Positions 15,097 to 23,901 of a stretch of DNA of 64,000 bases are shown piece after piece. Made by a program: the position numbers and the translations under genes. A model generated the notes under the pieces. That model saw only the letters and a program-made list of their open reading frames with translations. It was not told the DNA's origin and did not search any database. Position 1 is the stretch's first letter. The number at the start of each line of letters is the position of its first letter. Source of the DNA: Archangium lansingense. GTDB lineage: Bacteria > Myxococcota > Myxococcia > Myxococcales > Myxococcaceae. Where the stretch lies: contig NZ_JAPNKA010000001.1 of the NCBI RefSeq assembly GCF_026626635.1, positions 11,020,501 to 11,084,500 of the forward strand, written 5' to 3'.

Positions 15097-16992
15097 CTAA
15101 CGGAGTTCCTCCGCACGGACGAAGCGTCCGATGAGCACCTGCAAATCGGGGACCGTCTCGCGGTGGAACTGTTGCACCAGGGCGAGCCGGGCGGACGCAT
15201 CGGAGCTGGCGGCCGAGCCCAGCAGGGAGATGAGCGCGGCGCGGGTCCGTGCGTCGGACTCCGAGGCAAGCTGCGCGGCGGCAGCGGCGAGCACGGCGGG
15301 CGAGGCGGCCCGCTCCTCCTCACGCACCTGCTCGGCGAGCGTATCCGCGATGGAGCGGCGCACCCGGGCATCCTGCTCCTGGCCGAGCCACTCGACGAGC
15401 ACCGGCTCCAGGGTGCCAGACTCCATGCGGCGCCAGGCCCGCGCGGCGTGAGCGCGCACCAGGGGCTCGGAGTCCTGGGTATAGGTGCGAAGCGTGTCGG
15501 CGAAACGCTCATCTCCGGAGTTACCGATGGCATCGAGCGCCACCGAGAGGTCCTCGGTCCCGCGGGCCGAGCGCAGGCGCATGTCCAACTCTCCGTGGGA
15601 TAGCCGAGCCACCTCGGGCATCCGGGCGTCGACGCGGTGGGAGAGCGCCCCGAGCGCCAGCAGGGAGGCATCGGCCACCTGCCGCTCCTCGCCATCCGAG
15701 CGGTCACCCCGCGCCTGGGCGATCAGGGTCTGCGCGGTGCGCTCGGAAGGCCGGGGAATGTCCTGCAACGCGACGGCGGCGCGCATGCGGTCCTGGGTGC
15801 TCAGGCCGCGGTCGGTGAGTGCCGCAGCAAGCCCGTTCTCGGCCGCGAGCGTGCCGGTCTTCTCCAAGGCCAGGAACAGCACGGAGTGGAGCTGCTCGGG
15901 CAGGGTTCCGCCACGCAGACGGGCAATCAAGCCCAGGATGGCCTCCGGGTGGACGGACAGGTAGCTGGCGAGGCGCGTGGTCGCGTCGTGCACCGCATTG
16001 TGGCCCTTGCCGAGCCTGCTGGTGAAATCCGCGAGCGCGCCATCGAGCGTCAGGGCAGCGAGGGCCGAATCCGGCGCGGGCGGCAGCTCGGGAGCAGAGG
16101 GCCTGGCACCCTCGGCGGCGTCCCCCCAGGCAAAGCGCCCGGAGTCGAGGCTGGCCAGGACGGCCGGAGCACCTCGCGCACCGTCCAGGCGCTCCAGCTC
16201 CACCTGCGAGCTCACGTCGCTCAGGAGCTTGCCGCCCATCCACACGCGCAGGTGCTCACCCCCGTTGAGGTGACTCACCCAGCGGCCCTTGGCGTCGAGG
16301 GTGGCCTGGGTCCCGGAGGAGAGCACGTCCACGCGCATCCGGCCGCCGAGCTGGGGCGGGAGCAGCGGCAGGCTGGAGGCGATGTACTGGCTATGCCGGC
16401 GCGAGAAGGCGGGAGCACCATCCGCGGCGGCGGCGTCGTCGAGCGTATAGGTCGCGTCGAAGGCTCCGAGCGAGTTCCGGTGACGGGAGACCCACTGGGC
16501 GCGAGCGAGCGGCGGGACAATGAGCTCGGCGGCCTGGAGCGTGCCCTGAAGCTGGCGGCGCGCCTCGGCATCCACGGAGGAGTCGAAGGCGAAGTCGCGG
16601 AAGCGGCAGTCGCGGCCGATCTGGAAGAGGAAGGGAGCCTCGAGGGCGGCGCGGCGGGCCGGGTCCGACTCCGCCGCACCACCTTCGACAAGACGAACAT
16701 CGGTCAAGGTCGCGGCCACGACCCACCCCGCGGCGGAGCGCTCCTCGAGAACCCGCCACCAGAGGGTGGCCTCCAGGTTGAGCTGCTGGGGCGACGCGGT
16801 CTCGGACGCGCGCGCGGTGCTGTTCGCGCGCAGGTGGAAGGCGAGCTCCTCTCCCGCGGAGAAGCGGCAGGAGAGCGGACGCCGAGGTGCCGTCGTGGGC
16901 TCCTGGGCGGGCTTGGAGGGCCGCACCAGGGAGTAGACAGCGGCGAGACCGAGGACGAGGGTTCCGAGAAGGACAGGCGTGCGGCGGGTCAT
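15097..16992 (-). CDS. HEAT-repeat protein with vitellogenin-like N-terminal region
   Basis: A 631-residue protein with an N-terminal membrane anchor or signal (VLLGTLVLGLAAVYSLV). The first 280 residues are beta-rich and resemble the lipid-transport (vitellogenin N) domain as seen in myxobacterial proteins. From about 290 onward it is all-helical with HEAT-like repeats (for example DSEPLVRAHAARAWRRM and EQDARVRRSIADTLAEQV). It starts 16 bp after the lectin lipoprotein gene, so the two are almost surely co-transcribed and may form an envelope complex. The lipid-binding role is inferred from fold resemblance only. Confidence 0.7.
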   Translation of the reverse strand: MTRRTPVLLGTLVLGLAAVYSLVRPSKPAQEPTTAPRRPLSCRFSAGEELAFHLRANSTARASETASPQQLNLEATLWWRVLEERSAAGWVVAATLTDVRLVEGGAAESDPARRAALEAPFLFQIGRDCRFRDFAFDSSVDAEARRQLQGTLQAAELIVPPLARAQWVSRHRNSLGAFDATYTLDDAAAADGAPAFSRRHSQYIASSLPLLPPQLGGRMRVDVLSSGTQATLDAKGRWVSHLNGGEHLRVWMGGKLLSDVSSQVELERLDGARGAPAVLASLDSGRFAWGDAAEGARPSAPELPPAPDSALAALTLDGALADFTSRLGKGHNAVHDATTRLASYLSVHPEAILGLIARLRGGTLPEQLHSVLFLALEKTGTLAAENGLAAALTDRGLSTQDRMRAAVALQDIPRPSERTAQTLIAQARGDRSDGEERQVADASLLALGALSHRVDARMPEVARLSHGELDMRLRSARGTEDLSVALDAIGNSGDERFADTLRTYTQDSEPLVRAHAARAWRRMESGTLEPVLVEWLGQEQDARVRRSIADTLAEQVREEERAASPAVLAAAAAQLASESDARTRAALISLLGSAASSDASARLALVQQFHRETVPDLQVLIGRFVRAEELR

Positions 16993-17008
16993 GGTCGCGA
17001 TCCTCTTG

Positions 17009-19552
17009 TTACTGAAGGGTGATGGCCGAGCCGCTTCGGTCCAGCAACGTCGACGAGAAGGAGTAACCGTCGTAGCTGAACAGGTTGTACTCAGCGAGCG
17101 TGTCCCAGCTCCAACACACGTAGTAGACCTTGATGCCCCACACCTTCTTCTTGCACCAGTTGGCCTCGAGCTGCTCGATGGTCAGGTCGATGCTGCCGTC
17201 GAGCGTGGAGATGCGGAAGACCGCGTCCGTGTCGTAAGCGATGGTGAGCTTGAGAGGGTTGGTGCTGTTGATGACGAAGGAGAGCCCGGCGGAGACACCA
17301 TCGCTGTCATTGGTGTTGAAGCTGAGGATGGTGATGCTCGCGGAGAGGGTCGCCTTGTAGAGGGTGAGGTTGAGCGTCCCGCTCACACTGAGGCTGGCCT
17401 GCACGTAGGGGCGCACCTGCGCGTTGATGCTGGTGGCCGACGCGGTGATGCCCATGTCGAAGCCCGCCGAGGCGGTGAAGCAGCCCGAGATGTTGATGGA
17501 GGCCACCACCACTCCGTACGAGTAGGTGAGGCACTTCTGCTTCGAGTAGCTCTTGTCGTACGAGTAGGTGACCGTGCCCGCGGTCTTGCTGTAGCTCAGC
17601 AGCGAGACACCGAAGACCTTGAAGCCCGTATCCATCGAGGCCTGCGCGGGCGAGACGGTGGCGGAGGCATCGCCCCAGGCCTGAGCCACGTCGAAGCTGC
17701 CGAAGAAGCCCTTGATGGAAGCCGTGGCCTCGTTGTCCGTGGAGGCACCACTGAGGTTGAAGGTGTTCGTCGAGCCGCCCGACAGGGCGAGCTGGATGGT
17801 GCTCGAGGAGCCCCAGGCGTTGCTGTAGGTCTTCGTCACGTCATACGACGAGGCCGAGCTCGACGAGTAGTTGCCGCGCACGAGGCGGACCGTGAACACC
17901 TTGCAGTTGTTGGCGAGACCGTTCGGGCCCGCGAACATCGGGTCCCCGTGCTCCGGGAAGGGCACCATGGCGCAGGCACGCACCTGGTAGTCCATGGAGG
18001 CCGCCCAGGGTCCGCCGGGGCTGGTGAGGGTGCGGAACTCCGGGGTGGGATGCAGACGAGCGTCGAGCTGCAGCTCCTCGCCCGGTCTGAGGTTCCCGAT
18101 GGGCGCATGGAGGGCCTCGGGGTTGGCGTTGAGCCGCTTCCAGCCGACGTTGCCAACATCCGGCTGGGCGATGATGTCGTACGCGAAGTCCACCACGCCG
18201 GGCAGCGAGGAGGCATTGGCCTCGTTGAAGTCACGGCCGAAGGCGGCGACATTGATGCCAGCGACGAACAGGGGCCGGGGAGCCTCGGTGCCACCCGGGG
18301 TCACGTCCGTGGCCTGGCCATTCGGGTCGAGCACGACGACCGACGAGTCCGGAGAGGCCTCGAGCAGGGCGATGTCGGTGCCCGGGGGCGGCCGGACGTT
18401 GACGTTGATGACGCAGCCCGTGCGCTCCACGCCCGTCGCGGGATCCCTCGTCTTGCAGGCCTGGCCAACGGGCGTCTGGGCCTCCTTCTCGTTGTAGACG
18501 AGCCACTTGTCCTCCTCGGTGGTGTACTCGTCGGCTCCGTCGAGCAGGACGAAGAAGTTGGCGGCGCGCTGCGGCTCTCCCTCCAGACACTCGGGGGGAA
18601 CGAGGCCCTCGATGTCGACGAACTGCTGGCTGCCGTCACCGGGGAGGGTGATGCGCGTACCACCCACCAGACAGCTCTTCAGGCTCTCCAGCTCCGCCTG
18701 CGTGGGATTGGGGCCGCTCGGCTTCTGCATGAGGCCCAGCGAGACCACCAGGCTGTTGGTGTTGCCGGTGCCCTTGATGCCCACCCGGGCCTTGAGGGGG
18801 AAGTTGACGAAGACGTTGCCGCTCGCGGCCTGGTCCACGTTCAGGCTGTTGACCTCGATGGAGAGCGGGCCGCCGAAGCAGGAGTTGTTCTCCACGTCGT
18901 AGCGCTGACCGGCTGGGCAGCTGCAACGGTAGGTGGAGTCGGTGGACAGGCTGCAGGTGGAGCCACCGCCACACGTGACAGGCTGTGCCCCGAACTCACA
19001 CGCATAATGGCTGCCGGAGGAGGTGCACGAGATGTCGTCCCACGCGCCGCTGTCCCACATTCGGCCGCAGTTCTGGGTGCTGCTCTCGTAGCCGTCGCCG
19101 TCATTGGGCTCGCCCGAGCTCCAGTTGGTGTAGTTGGGCGTGTCTCCCTCAACGGTGACCCAGCCGGCACCCGGCTGCGACTGCCCGCTGTTCTGGCGGA
19201 AGCCGAGGTGCACGAGCTGGCCGCCGTTGATGGAGCGGAGAAGCTCGTTGTCGCTCGAGCTCCTCGGCACGGCGAGCCGGCCGCCCATGGCCTCGCAGTC
19301 CGCCTTGGCGGCATTCCAGGTCTTGTTGGTGGAGTAGCGGTAGTAGACCGTCTCGCCGCTGGAGGCCTGGGCCGCGGGGGCCGGGGCGCAGCGATCGGTG
19401 GAGACGAGGGACGCGCGCTGCTCCGGCAACGGAGACTCGGCGTCCGCATCACCGGGCACTTCCGCGAGTCCGCCGCAACCGCTCCACAAGAGCGCCGCCA
19501 GCCCCAGCATCAGGTGGCGTGGCACGGCGCGTGACGTTTGAGTCCAACGCAT
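17009..19552 (-). CDS. Large lipoprotein with C-type lectin and EGF-like domains
   Basis: An 847-residue protein starting at ATG 19552 after an AAGGAG site. The signal peptide ends in lipobox LLWSGC. Residues about 65-185 form a C-type lectin-like domain (WNAAKADCEAMGGRLAVPRS, then WSSGEPNDGDGYESSTQNCG with an EPN carbohydrate-type motif, and WDDISCTSSGSHYACE). An EGF-like module follows (CSLSTDSTYRCSCPAGQRYD). The rest, about 600 residues, is Ser/Thr-rich beta structure without a family I recognise. It heads the operon with the HEAT protein. A surface carbohydrate-binding role is likely from the EPN motif. Confidence 0.8.
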   Translation of the reverse strand: MRWTQTSRAVPRHLMLGLAALLWSGCGGLAEVPGDADAESPLPEQRASLVSTDRCAPAPAAQASSGETVYYRYSTNKTWNAAKADCEAMGGRLAVPRSSSDNELLRSINGGQLVHLGFRQNSGQSQPGAGWVTVEGDTPNYTNWSSGEPNDGDGYESSTQNCGRMWDSGAWDDISCTSSGSHYACEFGAQPVTCGGGSTCSLSTDSTYRCSCPAGQRYDVENNSCFGGPLSIEVNSLNVDQAASGNVFVNFPLKARVGIKGTGNTNSLVVSLGLMQKPSGPNPTQAELESLKSCLVGGTRITLPGDGSQQFVDIEGLVPPECLEGEPQRAANFFVLLDGADEYTTEEDKWLVYNEKEAQTPVGQACKTRDPATGVERTGCVINVNVRPPPGTDIALLEASPDSSVVVLDPNGQATDVTPGGTEAPRPLFVAGINVAAFGRDFNEANASSLPGVVDFAYDIIAQPDVGNVGWKRLNANPEALHAPIGNLRPGEELQLDARLHPTPEFRTLTSPGGPWAASMDYQVRACAMVPFPEHGDPMFAGPNGLANNCKVFTVRLVRGNYSSSSASSYDVTKTYSNAWGSSSTIQLALSGGSTNTFNLSGASTDNEATASIKGFFGSFDVAQAWGDASATVSPAQASMDTGFKVFGVSLLSYSKTAGTVTYSYDKSYSKQKCLTYSYGVVVASINISGCFTASAGFDMGITASATSINAQVRPYVQASLSVSGTLNLTLYKATLSASITILSFNTNDSDGVSAGLSFVINSTNPLKLTIAYDTDAVFRISTLDGSIDLTIEQLEANWCKKKVWGIKVYYVCWSWDTLAEYNLFSYDGYSFSSTLLDRSGSAITLQ

Positions 19553-19761
19553 CGGGGACTTCTCCTTGGTACGGGTGGGTCGTCCCGGCCGGGGCGAACA
19601 TGCCCGCCACACACGGCCAGGGAGCGGCCGGGCGGGAGCACACTGGCTTGGACCCGCGGGCTAAAAATCCGGGCAACGGGTCCGTTCTTTTTCCGAGCCG
19701 CGGGAGGCGCGTGGAGCGTGTGGGACGCTCAACACGTGCCTCGTCTCAATGTCTGCTCAGA

Positions 19762-19789
19762 TTGACAAAGGGCGAACTGCGTCTATATT
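19762..19789 (+). promoter_or_regulatory. Sigma-70-like promoter for the EF-G leader transcript
   Basis: TTGACA at 19762-19767 and TATATT at 19784-19789 are separated by 16 bp, close to the housekeeping consensus. Such a strong match stands out in this G+C-rich DNA. Transcription would start near 19796, just before the leader ORF and about 345 bases upstream of the EF-G start. Confidence 0.65.
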
Positions 19790-19799
19790 TGTCCGCGTT

Positions 19800-19904
19800 A
19801 TGAGGCCCGTCTCCACCATCTTGGGTGTGCCGTCCGTGCGCGTGCTCGCGCCGATGGCGGACGTGCGTCTCGGCTCCCGCAACAAGGTTCTGCTCGACAT
19901 TTGA
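19800..19904 (+). CDS. Putative 34-residue leader peptide upstream of the EF-G paralogue
   Basis: An ORF of 34 codons that begins with ATG at 19800, within a few bases of the predicted transcription start, so it would be translated near-leaderless. It begins MRPVSTILGV and ends NKVLLDI, with its TGA stop at 19902-19904 forming the first bases of a long hairpin. No homology is recognised. Its position between a strong promoter and a structured region ahead of a translation-factor gene is that of an attenuation or ribosome-stalling leader. That is inference; the ORF may be fortuitous. Confidence 0.4.
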   Translation: MRPVSTILGVPSVRVLAPMADVRLGSRNKVLLDI

Positions 19905-19981
19905 TCAGGCGGACCGGGTTCCCTGGTACGCGGGTTTGCTGGTTCCCGTGTGCCGTAGGGGCTCGGTTCCGCCACTGATCA
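19902..19981 (+). promoter_or_regulatory. Long structured hairpin in the EF-G leader
   Basis: TGATCAGGCGGA at 19902-19913 pairs with TCCGCCACTGATCA at 19968-19981 with a two-base bulge. Inside, ACCGGG pairs with CTCGGT (one wobble) and ACGCGGG with CCCGTGT around a 10-base loop. No U-tract follows, so it does not look like a plain terminator. It starts exactly at the stop codon of the 34-codon ORF. Confidence 0.5.
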
Positions 19982-20104
19982 TCCCGGGCCTTCGTGTGTC
20001 CTCACGCCGTCCTGAGCGTCCCTGAGGGGCCGCTCCCGGGCATGCGTGTGCGCGCCCCAAGGCCCCGGAGCGCCTTTTCCCTCTCAACCAGTGTCTGTCT
20101 TCAA

Positions 20105-20129
20105 CCCGCGGGTGCTCACACCCGGCGGG
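20105..20129 (+). promoter_or_regulatory. Hairpin just upstream of the EF-G ribosome-binding site
   Basis: CCCGCGGGTG at 20105-20114, loop CTCA, and CACCCGGCGGG at 20119-20129 form a strong stem with one bulged G. It ends four bases before the GGGAG ribosome site at 20133-20137, so it could affect ribosome access to the EF-G start. Confidence 0.45.
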
Positions 20130-20143
20130 AACGGGAGTCTTTT

Positions 20144-22249
20144 ATGTCTCGCACCACTCGAATCGAGCGCTACCGCAACATCGGCATCATGGCCCACATC
20201 GACGCGGGCAAGACCACGCTCACCGAGCGCATCCTCTTCTTCACCGGCCGCATCCACGCAGTGGGCGAGGTGCACGACGGCGCCACCGAGATGGACTGGA
20301 TGGAGCAGGAGAAGAAGCGCGGCATCACCATCACCTCGGCGGCCACCACCGCCTCCTGGAAGCCGATGCGAGGCCCCTTCGCGGGTCTCCCGCACCGCAT
20401 CAACATCCTGGACACGCCAGGACACGTGGACTTCACCATCGAGGTGGAGCGGTCCCTGCGCGTCCTGGATGGAGCGGTGGCGGTGTTCGACGCCAGCCAA
20501 GGGGTGGAGCCGCAGTCCGAGACGGTGTGGCACCAGGCCAACCGGCATGGGGTGCCGCGCATCGCCTTCCTCAACAAGATGGACAAGGTGGGCGCGGACT
20601 TCGCCATGTGCGTGCGCTCCATTCGCCAGCGGCTGGATGCCAACCCGGTGCCGGTGCAGCTCCCCATCGGAGCGGGCCCCGAGTTCACCGGGCTCATCGA
20701 CCTGCCCCGTATGCGGGCCTTCCTCTTCAACGGGGAGCAAGGCGAGCCCGCCGAGGGACAGGAGATTCCGGCGCACCTGCGCGCTGAAGCGGAAGCGCTG
20801 CGTCTACGGCTCATCGAGGCCTGCGCGGAGGTGGATGGCACCGTCCTCCAGAAGTACGTGGAGGGACGGCTGGCGGAGATTACCGCGGAGGAGTTGGAGC
20901 ACGCGCTCCGCAAGGGCACCCTCCAGCGGCAGCTGGTGCCAGTGCTCTGCGGGGCGGCTTTCAAGAACAAGGGTGTGCGGATGCTGCTGGATGGAATCAT
21001 CAACTACCTGCCCGCCCCGTCGGACCTTCCGGCGGCCGAGGGCGAGGTTCCCGGGACGCGGGAGCACGTCACCCGTGCGTCCAGGGACGAGGAGCCGCTG
21101 TGCGCGCTCGTCTTCAAGCTCATGCACGACAAGGCCGTGGGGAGCATCGTGTTCCTGCGCGTCTACTCGGGCACCCTGCGCACGGGCATGTCCGTGCTCA
21201 ACACCCGCCAGCAGCGCCGCGAGCGCGTGGGACGGCTCATGTTCATGCATGCCAACAAGCGTGAGGAGGTGGACGAGGTGCATGCCGGCGACATCTGCGC
21301 GGCGCTCAACCTGCGCGGAGTGCGCACGGGCGACACGCTGTGCGCTCCGGAGGCTCCCGTGATGTTGGAGGCGCTCCGTTTTCCCGAGCCGGTCGTTCAG
21401 CTCGCCATCGAGGCGCGCTCTCGGGCGGAGCAACAGAAGATGGAGGACGGTCTGACGCGACTCGCCGCGGAGGACCCCTCGTTGCGAGTGGAGGTGGACC
21501 CAGAGACCGGTCAGCAACTGCTGTCCGGCATGGGAGAGCTACACCTGGAGATCATCGTGGACCGACTGAGAACCGAGTACGGCGTGGAGGCGAGCGTGGG
21601 CCAACCTCGGGTGGCCTACCGCGAGACGCTGCGCCAGAAAGTACGCCAGGAGTACCGTCACGTCCGGCAGACCGGAGGGCCCGGGCAGTTCGCCCACGTG
21701 GTGATGGAGGTGGCTCCCGCGCCGCGAGGCACGGGGCTCGTCTTCGTGGATGAGACCCATGGCGGTGTCATCCCGAAGGAGTTCATCCCGGCCATCGAGA
21801 AGGGTGTGGCTGGCGCCATGGAGCGGGGCGTGCTCGCGGGCTACCCGCTGGTGGACGTGGAGGTGCATCTGGTCGACGGGAGCACGCACGTGCGCGACTC
21901 CACGCCGCAGGCGTTCACCATGGCCGGCTCGCTGGCCTTCCAGGAGGCGGCTCGGAGTGCGGGCGTGCAGTTGTTGGAGCCCATGATGGACGTGGAGGTC
22001 ACCACGCCGGAGGAGTTCCTGGGTGACGTGCTCGGGGACCTGTCCGCCCGGCGCGGGCGTGTGCGGGGGATGGAGGGCCATGGCGCGGTGCGGAACGTCT
22101 CCGCGCTGGTGCCCATGGCCAGCCTCTTCGGCTACGTGAACAGCCTCCGCGGCCGCACTCAGGGACGCGCCACCGCCACCCTGCGGCTGGCCACCTATGA
22201 GCCGGTGCCCGACGCGCTCCAGGCGTCGGTGCTGGCGGCTCGCAAGTAG
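20144..22249 (+). CDS. fusA: Elongation factor G paralogue
   Basis: A 701-residue translational GTPase, full EF-G length. I start it at ATG 20144 (MSRTTRIERYRNIG) after GGGAG; the frame extends upstream but only through the hairpin leader. The G domain has AHIDAGKT at 17-24, DTPGH at 90-94 and NKMD at 144-147. Domain IV/V signatures follow (QTGGPGQFAHVVMEV and GYPLVDVEVHLVDG). EF-G moves tRNAs and mRNA through the ribosome after peptide bond formation. The gene is not in a str operon (no rpsL, rpsG or tuf nearby), so it is probably an extra copy. It may serve special conditions or resistance to EF-G-targeting antibiotics. Confidence 0.9.
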   Translation: MSRTTRIERYRNIGIMAHIDAGKTTLTERILFFTGRIHAVGEVHDGATEMDWMEQEKKRGITITSAATTASWKPMRGPFAGLPHRINILDTPGHVDFTIEVERSLRVLDGAVAVFDASQGVEPQSETVWHQANRHGVPRIAFLNKMDKVGADFAMCVRSIRQRLDANPVPVQLPIGAGPEFTGLIDLPRMRAFLFNGEQGEPAEGQEIPAHLRAEAEALRLRLIEACAEVDGTVLQKYVEGRLAEITAEELEHALRKGTLQRQLVPVLCGAAFKNKGVRMLLDGIINYLPAPSDLPAAEGEVPGTREHVTRASRDEEPLCALVFKLMHDKAVGSIVFLRVYSGTLRTGMSVLNTRQQRRERVGRLMFMHANKREEVDEVHAGDICAALNLRGVRTGDTLCAPEAPVMLEALRFPEPVVQLAIEARSRAEQQKMEDGLTRLAAEDPSLRVEVDPETGQQLLSGMGELHLEIIVDRLRTEYGVEASVGQPRVAYRETLRQKVRQEYRHVRQTGGPGQFAHVVMEVAPAPRGTGLVFVDETHGGVIPKEFIPAIEKGVAGAMERGVLAGYPLVDVEVHLVDGSTHVRDSTPQAFTMAGSLAFQEAARSAGVQLLEPMMDVEVTTPEEFLGDVLGDLSARRGRVRGMEGHGAVRNVSALVPMASLFGYVNSLRGRTQGRATATLRLATYEPVPDALQASVLAARK

Positions 22250-22261
22250 TGGGAGCAGGCA

Positions 22262-22292
22262 GGCTCCGGGGAAGCCGAGGGTCCCCGGAGCC
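22262..22292. terminator. Strong hairpin after the EF-G gene
   Basis: GGCTCCGGGGA at 22262-22272 and TCCCCGGAGCC at 22282-22292 form a perfect 11 bp stem with a 9-base loop, 12 bases after the EF-G stop. It lacks a U-run, as is common for hairpins in high-GC genomes. Confidence 0.6.
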
Positions 22293-22422
22293 CTGTCGCC
22301 ATGACGCGACGCGAAGCAATGACGCATTGCGCGGACACCGCGCACCGCGTCAGACCGTGGCGCTCATGTGAAATTCGTGCGGCCGTGGCAGAGCGATGAC
22401 GTAGCCCGGGTAGACGGCACGC

Positions 22423-23427
22423 ATGTTCCTCCACGCGCTCGGACATTTTCACCCGGAGAATCTCATCACCAACGCGTTCCTCCACGACATCGGCCTGGAG
22501 ACGGACGACGCGTGGATTGTCGAGCGGGTGGGCATCCGTACCCGGCACACGGTGCTGCCGCTCGACTACATCCGAGAGACACGCAACCGTGACGTGCGCG
22601 GAGCACTGGAGGCCGCGCTGTACTCCAACGCGGAGACCGGCAGGCGCGCGGCGCTGATGGCCCTCCAGCGTGCGGGGCGCGACGTGAAGGACGTGGGGAT
22701 GGTGGTGGCTGGCGGCTGCTCGCCCGACGAGTGCATTCCAGCCGAGGCCTGCCGCATCGCCGAGGCGTTGGGCATCGAGGCCCCGTCCCTGGACCTCAAC
22801 GCCGCCTGCTCCTCTTTCTGCGCTCAGCTCCACTTCCTCGCCGGAATGCGGCCGGAGCGCCTGCCGGACTTCATCCTCGTGGTGAACCCGGAGAACTCCA
22901 CCCGCGTGGTCGATTACTCGGACCGCTCGAGCTGCGTGCTGTGGGGCGATGGCACCAGCGCCGCGCTGCTCAGCCCTCGCATTCCTGGCCCCTGGCGCAT
23001 CACTCAGACCCTGCTCGGTGGGAGCCCCTCGGGCGCGGACAAGGTGAAGGTGCCTCGCGCCGGCCACTTCACCCAGCAGGGCTCCGCGGTGCAGACCTTC
23101 GCCATCAAGCGCGCCAGCGAGACCTTCCTCGCGCTGCGCTCGCACTACCTCGCGGCCGCCCCGGGACGCACTCCGGAGGGACTGAGCCTCATCGGGCACC
23201 AGGCCAACCTGCGCATGCTGGAGGCGGTGCAGCGCCGCACCGAGATGCCCGACTCGCGCCACTTCTACAACGTGGAGTATCGAGGCAACTGTGGAGCCTC
23301 GGGCGCCCCTACCGTGCTCTCCGAGAACTGGGACAACCCCCAGGTGGGAGACGCAGTGGCGCTCGCGGTGGTGGGCAGTGGCCTCACCTGGGCGGGCGCC
23401 CTGCTGGAGCGCTACCGCGCGGAGTAG
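22423..23427 (+). CDS. 3-oxoacyl-ACP synthase III family (FabH-like) enzyme
   Basis: A 334-residue thiolase-fold enzyme. The catalytic triad is visible: Cys129 in LNAACSSFC, His in LIGHQANLRML, and Asn in YRGNCGASGAP. The N-terminal DDAWIVERVGIRTRHT is the standard KAS III opening. KAS III enzymes condense an acyl-CoA with malonyl-ACP to begin fatty acid chains; relatives make other Claisen products in secondary metabolism. It stands 173 bp after the EF-G gene and is not in a fab cluster, so it may use a special starter unit. The gap before it holds the EF-G terminator and no other gene. Confidence 0.88.
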   Translation: MFLHALGHFHPENLITNAFLHDIGLETDDAWIVERVGIRTRHTVLPLDYIRETRNRDVRGALEAALYSNAETGRRAALMALQRAGRDVKDVGMVVAGGCSPDECIPAEACRIAEALGIEAPSLDLNAACSSFCAQLHFLAGMRPERLPDFILVVNPENSTRVVDYSDRSSCVLWGDGTSAALLSPRIPGPWRITQTLLGGSPSGADKVKVPRAGHFTQQGSAVQTFAIKRASETFLALRSHYLAAAPGRTPEGLSLIGHQANLRMLEAVQRRTEMPDSRHFYNVEYRGNCGASGAPTVLSENWDNPQVGDAVALAVVGSGLTWAGALLERYRAE

Positions 23428-23438
23428 TGTCGCGCGCC

Positions 23439-23846
23439 ATGGCACTGAAGAAGAAGGGCAAGTACTTCTACGGGGACTCCCGGGCGGACATTGCCCCGGA
23501 GCTCGCCCGCTACAGCGCGGCGAACGGGTACCCCGTCGAGCGGATGACCGACCTGAAGTGCGAGTGCGGCTCCGAGCGGCTGGGCTTGCTGCTGGACGAG
23601 GAGGAGGGAGCGGCCGTCCAGGTCTGTGCGGCCTGTCAGCGTCAGACGCCGATTGGAGACAGCGCCGACTACCTCGAGGATGCCGAGCTCGAGGAGCGCG
23701 AGTGCGTCTGTGGCTGCTCGCAGTTCGAGATCTCTACCGGCGCCGCGTTCTACAAGGACAGCACCGACGTCCGATGGTTCTACGTCGGTTGCCGGTGCGT
23801 CGCCTGCGGCATCGTGGGCTGCTACGGGGACTGGAAGACGCCCTGA
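23439..23846 (+). CDS. Cys-rich zinc-ribbon-like protein
   Basis: A 135-residue cytoplasmic protein starting at ATG 23439, 11 bases after the KAS III stop. It has three or four paired Cys motifs: CECG (about 40-43), CAACQ (about 63-67), CVCGCSQF (about 89-96) and CRCVACGIVGC near the C-terminus. Their spacing suggests two zinc ribbons. I do not recognise a named family. Close spacing suggests it is transcribed with the KAS III gene. Confidence 0.65.
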   Translation: MALKKKGKYFYGDSRADIAPELARYSAANGYPVERMTDLKCECGSERLGLLLDEEEGAAVQVCAACQRQTPIGDSADYLEDAELEERECVCGCSQFEISTGAAFYKDSTDVRWFYVGCRCVACGIVGCYGDWKTP

Positions 23847-23901
23847 AGGCGCATTGCCGCACGGAGTCGCCGCGCGCCGTCGGGCCTATAGTGCGAGGCA
23901 C

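Noticed and set aside
16979..19534. Long plus-strand open frame (851 codons) opposite the lectin lipoprotein gene
   Set aside because: It is the antisense of a gene with clear signal peptide, lectin and EGF modules. Its composition is His/Arg/Gly/Val-rich without any motif, as expected from high-GC antisense frames.
19994..20143. Upstream ATG at 19994 as the EF-G start
   Set aside because: The 50 added residues have no EF-G resemblance and cross the hairpin leader. MSRTTRIERYRN at 20144 is the normal EF-G opening with its own ribosome site.
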